From assembly GCA_964452775.1 (NCBI GenBank), contig CAYVQP010000009.1, positions 23,787 through 87,786 of the forward strand: a stretch of 64,000 bases of DNA, written 5' to 3'. Below, piece after piece: positions 59,852 to 64,000 of the stretch. A program made the position numbers and the translations under genes. The DNA comes from JACKCB01 sp964452775 (GTDB lineage: Bacteria > Chloroflexota > Anaerolineae > Promineifilales > Promineifilaceae). Positions within the stretch are counted from its first letter, which is position 1. The number at the start of each line of letters is the position of its first letter. The notes below the pieces were generated by a model. It did no database searches. It was not told where the DNA came from and saw only the letters and a program-made list of their open reading frames with translations.

Positions 59852-59857
59852 TATAAT
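59852..59857 (+). promoter_or_regulatory. -10 box of ruvB, implying a short or absent leader
   Basis: TATAAT ends 7 bases before the ruvB ATG at 59865, placing the start of transcription at or beside the start codon. No good -35 box was found. Confidence 0.45.
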
Positions 59858-59864
59858 CAACGCT

Positions 59865-60920
59865 ATGAGCGATCACGACGATTCTCGCCGGCAGATCTCC
59901 GGACTTCAGCGCCCCGAAGACAAGCGGCTGGCGACGATGTTGCGGCCGCAACACCTTGCGGATTTCACCGGCCAGGAACTGCTCAAGACCAATCTGAAGA
60001 TCATTATCGAGGCGGCCAAAGCGCGTAACGAGGCGCTGGACCACATCTTGTTTCATGGCCCGCCTGGTTTGGGGAAGACCACCCTGGCCTATATCGTGGC
60101 CAACGAGATGAATGTCAACATTCGGATTACTGCCGGCCCGGCCATTGAGCGCTCGGGCGACCTGGCCGCGATCTTGACGAATTTGCGCGCCGGGGATGTC
60201 CTGTTCATTGACGAGATTCACCGGCTGGGTCGCGCTGTGGAAGAGATCCTCTACCCGGCCATGGAAGATTTCGTACTCGATCTGGTGGTCGGTAAGGGGC
60301 CGGGAGCGAAGAATGTGCGCCTCAAATTGCCTCGCTTTACGGTCGTCGGCGCCACAACCCGCCTGGCATTAATTACGGCGCCGCTGCGCGCACGGTTCGG
60401 CGCTTCTTATCGAATGGACTTCTACGATCTCGAGGCGATTGAAACTATCGTGCAGCGCGGCGCTGCCATGCTGGAGGTACCCATCACTGCGGAGGGCGCC
60501 GTCGAAATAGGGCGGCGCGCGCGTGGGACGCCGCGTGTCGCCTTGCGATTATTGCGTCGCGTGCGGGACTTCGCCCAGGTGCGGGCAGAAGGACAGATCA
60601 CGCCGGAGGTGGCGGTCGCCGCGCTGGAACTCCTGGAAATTGATGAGCTGGGACTGGATAATCTCGACAGGCGGGTGCTGTTGTCAATCATCGAGAAGTT
60701 TGGCGGCGGGCCGGTTGGGCTGGAGACGATCTCCGCGTCCATCAGTGAGGAATCGGACACGATCATGGACGTAGTCGAGCCATATCTGTTGCAACTGGGT
60801 TTCCTGGAGCGGACTGCCCGTGGGCGCGTGGCGACGGCGCACGCTTATCGTCACCTGGGTATTGCCATGTCCGCGAAGGGTGGAAGTGATGAAATACTGC
60901 AACCCCGGCTCATCCCATAA
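59865..60920 (+). CDS. ruvB: Holliday junction branch migration helicase RuvB
   Basis: This 351-residue AAA+ motor drives Holliday-junction migration with RuvA. Walker A is GPPGLGKTT (65-73), Walker B LFIDEIHRL near residue 116, sensor 1 VGATTRLALI near 165 and sensor 2 GTPRVALRLLRRVRD near 222. The C-terminal winged helix is present (FLERTARGRVATAHAY). ruvA and ruvC are not in the window. It is followed by a DUF2905 gene, a common partner downstream of ruvB. The start has a -10 box 7 bases before it and no ribosome site. Confidence 0.97.
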   Translation: MSDHDDSRRQISGLQRPEDKRLATMLRPQHLADFTGQELLKTNLKIIIEAAKARNEALDHILFHGPPGLGKTTLAYIVANEMNVNIRITAGPAIERSGDLAAILTNLRAGDVLFIDEIHRLGRAVEEILYPAMEDFVLDLVVGKGPGAKNVRLKLPRFTVVGATTRLALITAPLRARFGASYRMDFYDLEAIETIVQRGAAMLEVPITAEGAVEIGRRARGTPRVALRLLRRVRDFAQVRAEGQITPEVAVAALELLEIDELGLDNLDRRVLLSIIEKFGGGPVGLETISASISEESDTIMDVVEPYLLQLGFLERTARGRVATAHAYRHLGIAMSAKGGSDEILQPRLIP

Positions 60921-60931
60921 ATTGCAGGCCG

Positions 60932-60969
60932 GCGCCCTTACGCGAATTGTCAGCGAGTCATAAGGGCGC
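60932..60969 (+). repeat. Stem-loop between ruvB and the DUF2905 gene
   Basis: GCGCCCTTA (60932-60940) and TAAGGGCGC (60961-60969) form a 9-bp stem with a 20-base loop in the 55-base gap. No T-run follows. Confidence 0.45.
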
Positions 60970-60975
60970 TCCGTT

Positions 60976-61203
60976 ATGACAGACTTTGCCCGGATCCTGA
61001 TCGTCATGGGGCTTGCCGTCACCTTCATTGGGGTGATCATCCTGGTGGCAGTGCGCTTCTTCCCCTGGCTAGGACACTTGCCCGGAGATATATACTACGA
61101 AGGGGAGAACTTCAACCTCTACATTCCCCTGGGCACGATGATCCTGATCAGCGTGGTGGCTACAGTATTGTTGAACATTGTCATTCGCATCTTTCGCCGC
61201 TGA
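60976..61203 (+). CDS. DUF2905-family small membrane protein
   Basis: This 75-residue protein has two membrane helices (about 5-27 and 47-70) with the characteristic hinge WLGHLPGDIYYEGENFNLYIPLGT (in part, residues 35-58), which identifies DUF2905. The family is found in many bacteria, often next to ruvB, and its role is unknown. A 9-bp stem-loop lies between it and ruvB. It converges with the SH3/META gene, 14 bases away. Confidence 0.88.
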   Translation: MTDFARILIVMGLAVTFIGVIILVAVRFFPWLGHLPGDIYYEGENFNLYIPLGTMILISVVATVLLNIVIRIFRR

Positions 61204-61217
61204 GCGCGATTGGCGGG

Positions 61218-62318
61218 TCAGGAACGGTTGAAGCGCAGGACCTCCTGACCCCCGCTGTACAGAACCAGCTGAGTTTCGATGAGTTGATAACTTGTCACCG
61301 AACGCAGTAGTGAGAAGTACTGTTGCTCCTGTTGGTCAACCTCTTCGCCGCAACTCGCCAGGCCGGTCGCCAACGGACCGACCGCAATTGTGTTACCGCT
61401 AAGCGAATAGTTCCCGCTATATGGGTTGCAACCGCCGTTGCCGCTCAAGGTGAAGTCCGCGGCGAAAACGACGGTCAGCGTGGTTGTGGGCAGGGTAATT
61501 TGGCCGATGTTCATTGACACCAGCGTCCAGCTTGTGTTGGCCAGGGGATTGACCTCCTCGATGGTCAGCACCAGCTCCTGCGTTGCGGTCTGCCCGGCCT
61601 CATTGCTTGCCTCCAGCCGGTAGCTCATTGTACCGGCTGCACTGGGGCAAACCTGAACCGCTCCACTCAACTCGCTCCCTTCCACCAGCACATTGGCCCC
61701 ATTCTCAATGATGCGCATGGAGGTGGCCCCACCGCCTACGGCCCATTGAACAGTCGCACACTCGTTTACCTTGACCGCGTTGGGAGCGAGGGCGAAGCTC
61801 TCAATCATCGCCGGCAGGGGTGTGGGCGTGACGGGCGCCGGCGGGGCCGCAACGACAGGCACATTCTGGGCATTTTCAGCGGAGACAAAATCAGCCGCCA
61901 CCCAGCCATTGTTGTCCGGCGCTCCCGGCACGAAAAGCACCCACCAGGCCCCATCAGCGCTGCGACCGGTAATCAGACCCTCGCTGCCAAAGGGAGCGAC
62001 CAGAACGATTGGGTACACTTCTCCCGGCCCGGTGCGCACGTTCACGCCGGACGGCGAGATGACGGTTCCCTGCGGCAACGCCGGCTCGGGCGTTGGGAGA
62101 ATTACTGTGGCCACCGGCACGCCGGTTGGCGTAGGATCGACCATGCCGGGCGGAACCGTGGAGACTGCCGGCGGCGGGGTCGCAGTTGCCACTCCCTCGT
62201 CTGTGCCACGTACTACGATTGCCGTTATCAGGACGACCAGACCGACTAGGGCGATCACCAGCGCGACGATCAATGCAATGATCAACGAATTGGATTGCTT
62301 CTGATTCTCAGAGTCCAC
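61218..62318 (-). CDS. Membrane protein with SH3, Ig-like and META (HslJ-like) domains
   Basis: This 366-residue protein has an N-terminal transmembrane helix (~13-36) and extracellular modules: a Thr/Pro-rich linker, a bacterial SH3 domain (~88-148, VISPSGVNVRTGPGEVYPI...GWVAADFV), an Ig-like domain (~165-250, IESFALAPNAVKVNECATVQW), and a C-terminal META/HslJ domain (~257-366, NTSWTLVSMNIGQ...LSGNGGCNPYSGNY). META domains occur in stress-related HslJ. The whole is probably an envelope protein exposed to the outside. It has a TATAAT promoter flanked by an inverted repeat (62348-62387). Confidence 0.87.
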   Translation of the reverse strand: MDSENQKQSNSLIIALIVALVIALVGLVVLITAIVVRGTDEGVATATPPPAVSTVPPGMVDPTPTGVPVATVILPTPEPALPQGTVISPSGVNVRTGPGEVYPIVLVAPFGSEGLITGRSADGAWWVLFVPGAPDNNGWVAADFVSAENAQNVPVVAAPPAPVTPTPLPAMIESFALAPNAVKVNECATVQWAVGGGATSMRIIENGANVLVEGSELSGAVQVCPSAAGTMSYRLEASNEAGQTATQELVLTIEEVNPLANTSWTLVSMNIGQITLPTTTLTVVFAADFTLSGNGGCNPYSGNYSLSGNTIAVGPLATGLASCGEEVDQQEQQYFSLLRSVTSYQLIETQLVLYSGGQEVLRFNRS

Positions 62319-62347
62319 TTCTCACTCCTTGTACCGGCAAGGGCGCA

Positions 62348-62387
62348 CGCCCAGGGGGATTATACAAAAACTGTTCACCTGGGCGAA
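62348..62387 (-). promoter_or_regulatory. Promoter of the SH3/META gene with flanking inverted repeat
   Basis: On the minus strand TTCGCC (62382-62387), 17 bases, TATAAT (62359-62364). CGCCCAGG (62348-62355) and CCTGGGCG (62378-62385) form an 8-bp perfect inverted repeat with a 22-base spacer that brackets the -10 box and covers part of the -35 box, a candidate regulator site. Confidence 0.45.
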
Positions 62388-62507
62388 GCCTGCGATCATT
62401 GGCGAAGTCCCGCGACCGGATAAAATTCCATCGGAACAGTAGCATCGGATTCTTCAAGGTCGTATCTACCGTGGACGCGAATGTCAGGGACAAGGAGACA
62501 ATCTGTG

Positions 62508-63566
62508 ATGGCTGACCAGGGCATGGAATTCACCCACTTTGCAATCGGCGACGCAACGCCGGACGATTGGCGACAGGTTACGCAGTTTCTCGGCCGGATT
62601 GCGGCCGAGGAATTGCCAGAAGACCCCCCGCTTTCTGAGGAGAGTGTCCGGCAGGGCTGGCTTAACATCCCACCTTTCATTCAGCGGGAGACCTGGCTGG
62701 TACGTCGCCCGGCGGGAGAGGTGATGGCCAGCTTATACGTTGACATGGTCTCTATGGAGGAGAACCGGCATTTGGCTCAAGTGCGCATCGCCGTGCTTCC
62801 TGAAGTGCGTAGGCAAGGTATTGGCGTCTTGCTGCTGGGGAAGGCCAGTGAAATTATAGCAGCAGGAGGGCGGCGCCTTATGATCGGCAATACGTCCAGC
62901 TTCATCCCCGCCGGCAAGCAGTTCATGACTGCAATAGGCGCGCAAGCGGCGATGCAAGCGGTCACCAATCAGCTCGTCATTTCGGAGGCGCCGCACGATT
63001 TGCTCCAACAGTGGATTGAGCGCGGTCGCCGGAATCGTGACACCTACCGGCTGGGCTTTTGGGAAGGCTCATATCCCCGGGAAGCGTTGGGCGCAATGGC
63101 GAGCATCAAGCAGGCAATGAACGAGGCCCCGGTGGATGAACTGGAAGTCAGCGATGTGCAGTGGACACCGGAACTCTTGATGGAGTTGGACGCTTCGATG
63201 GAGGCGCGCAAAGTTAAACGGTGGACATACTACGTACAGGAAGTCGAAAGCGGGGAGATCGTTGGCTACACCGAGATACTCTGGTCGCCGGACAAGCCAA
63301 CACTGGGCCAGCAAGGCGATACGGCCGTGCTTAGTGCGCACCGCAACCATGGCCTGGGTCGCTGGCTGAAAGCGGAAATGCTGGAAAAGGTACTGGTCGA
63401 GAGTCCGGCAACCGCCTATGTGCGCACGGGCAACGCCAATTCGAACGCACCTATGTTGAAAATCAACCATGAACTTGGCTTCCATCCTTATCGGTCGGAA
63501 ACTTTCTGGCAGGTTCCGTTGACGACTGTGCAATCGTATTTGGAAGTTAAGCAGAGAAGAGCATGA
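62508..63566 (+). CDS. Tandem GNAT-family acetyltransferase
   Basis: This 352-residue protein contains two GNAT folds. The first (~10-150) carries the acetyl-CoA motif AVLPEVRRQGIGVLLLGKA (95-113). The second (~185-345) carries VLSAHRNHGLGRWLKAEML near residue 280 and the C-terminal YVRTGNANSNAPMLKINHELGF. Both have the Q/RxxGxG/A core. The pattern suits mycothiol-synthase-like or antibiotic-modifying tandem GNATs, but no substrate is evident. AAGGAG lies 11 bases before the ATG at 62508; an ATG at 62481 is rejected. It diverges from the SH3/META gene. Confidence 0.85.
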   Translation: MADQGMEFTHFAIGDATPDDWRQVTQFLGRIAAEELPEDPPLSEESVRQGWLNIPPFIQRETWLVRRPAGEVMASLYVDMVSMEENRHLAQVRIAVLPEVRRQGIGVLLLGKASEIIAAGGRRLMIGNTSSFIPAGKQFMTAIGAQAAMQAVTNQLVISEAPHDLLQQWIERGRRNRDTYRLGFWEGSYPREALGAMASIKQAMNEAPVDELEVSDVQWTPELLMELDASMEARKVKRWTYYVQEVESGEIVGYTEILWSPDKPTLGQQGDTAVLSAHRNHGLGRWLKAEMLEKVLVESPATAYVRTGNANSNAPMLKINHELGFHPYRSETFWQVPLTTVQSYLEVKQRRA

Positions 63567-63623
63567 AAGGCTAATTCCGCAAATTGGCAAGAGCGGAGAG
63601 ATAGATGCTGGGCTTGATCTCGC

Positions 63624-64000
63624 GTGACTGAAGGGGAGAAAGCAACCCTCATCGGGACGACGGCGATAGCCATCTGGTCAACGCTGGCGCTACTGACCAC
63701 GCTGACGCGCCGACTTCCACCCTTTCAGTTACTGGCCATGGCCTTTGCCCTGGCGTTCCTCATCGGGCTGGCTCTGTGGCTGAAGCGCGGGCGCGGCCTG
63801 GGGCCGGTTCTACATCTTCCCCGTCGCGCCTGGCTTCTCGGCATTGCCGGCCTCTTCGGCAACCATCTCTTCTACTTCCTGGCGCTGCGCTACGCGCCGG
63901 CTGCGGAAGCCAATCTCCTTAACTACCTCTGGCCCTTGCTCATTGTTCTCTTTTCGGCCCTCTTGCCCGGCGAGCGCTTGCGCTGGAATCAGGCCGGCGG
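63624..64000 (+). CDS. EamA/DMT-superfamily transporter, YddG-like (3' part missing)
   Basis: This gene begins at GTG 63624 and runs off the window after 125 codons. The visible part has four hydrophobic segments and the DMT signatures AIAIWSTLALLT near residue 15 and NLLNYLWPLLIVLFSALLPGE near residue 98, closest to YddG-type amino-acid exporters. In-frame upstream ATG codons are closed by a stop. The ribosome site is weak. It lies 57 bases after the GNAT gene, same strand. Membrane transport of amino acids or related metabolites is the family expectation. Confidence 0.82.
   Translation, partial: MTEGEKATLIGTTAIAIWSTLALLTTLTRRLPPFQLLAMAFALAFLIGLALWLKRGRGLGPVLHLPRRAWLLGIAGLFGNHLFYFLALRYAPAAEANLLNYLWPLLIVLFSALLPGERLRWNQAG

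Noticed and set aside
1..64000. CRISPR arrays, insertion sequences, integrases, phage genes
   Set aside because: No regularly spaced direct repeats, transposase or integrase motifs were seen; the window looks like ordinary chromosomal backbone with core genes.

Overview
This 64 kb window is a gene-dense, high-GC (roughly 60 %) bacterial chromosome segment. It holds 54 protein-coding genes and no rRNA, tRNA, CRISPR array or insertion sequence that I could find. The gene set points to a Chloroflexota-like bacterium (Anaerolineae/Caldilineae type). It includes an hrcA-grpE-dnaK-dnaJ-prmA heat-shock operon with a CIRCE operator, a SufR-controlled sufCBDSU operon, many lipoproteins with Thr/Pro/Glu-rich linkers, a stand-alone acyl-CoA mutase large subunit and PHP-type DNA polymerase X. 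The phylum is an inference from gene content, not a measured placement. The palindrome GCCGGC is strongly over-represented throughout.

Layout. 0.1-3.6 kb (minus): formiminotransferase/cyclodeaminase and SppA protease. 3.7-5.7 kb (plus): TPP riboswitch, terminator, thiN and a thiamine-binding lipoprotein, then minus-strand rlmN. 6.8-14.7 kb: divergent Fe-S locus, with sufT-like and sufR on minus and sufC-sufB-sufD-rhodanese-sufS-sufU-Rieske on plus. The divergent promoters match consensus well and share an inverted repeat. 14.8-18.5 kb (plus): gyrA/parC, a cold-shock-domain protein and thiol peroxidase. 18.5-22.6 kb (minus): peptide ABC transporter genes, whose binding protein appears circularly permuted. 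22.8-28.5 kb (plus): polX, cNMP-sensing SpoIIE phosphatase, SH3 membrane protein, ligA. 28.5-32.5 kb: epimerase, small membrane protein and a large beta-propeller-like membrane protein.

32.6-38.6 kb (minus): heat-shock operon. 38.6-41.1 kb (minus): exopolysaccharide priming transferase and glycosyltransferase. 41.3-43.4 kb (plus): degenerate methyltransferase and miaB. 43.5-50.2 kb: M28 peptidase, methyltransferase, TPR protein, and a three-gene membrane operon ending in a membrane-bound MutS-like ATPase. 50.4-53.6 kb: DUF1232 protein, FHA protein, murJ. 53.8-61.2 kb (plus): acyl-CoA mutase with isobutyryl-CoA-mutase-type active-site residues, a sugar-type binding lipoprotein, glycerate kinase, phosphohexomutase, ruvB and a DUF2905 protein. 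61.2-64.0 kb: SH3/META-domain membrane protein, a tandem GNAT protein and the start of an EamA exporter.

The most unusual items are the permuted peptide-binding protein, a set of candidate operators lying exactly on strong promoters (suf, gyrA, dpp), the Phe/Gln mutase active site, and the GCCGGC excess.
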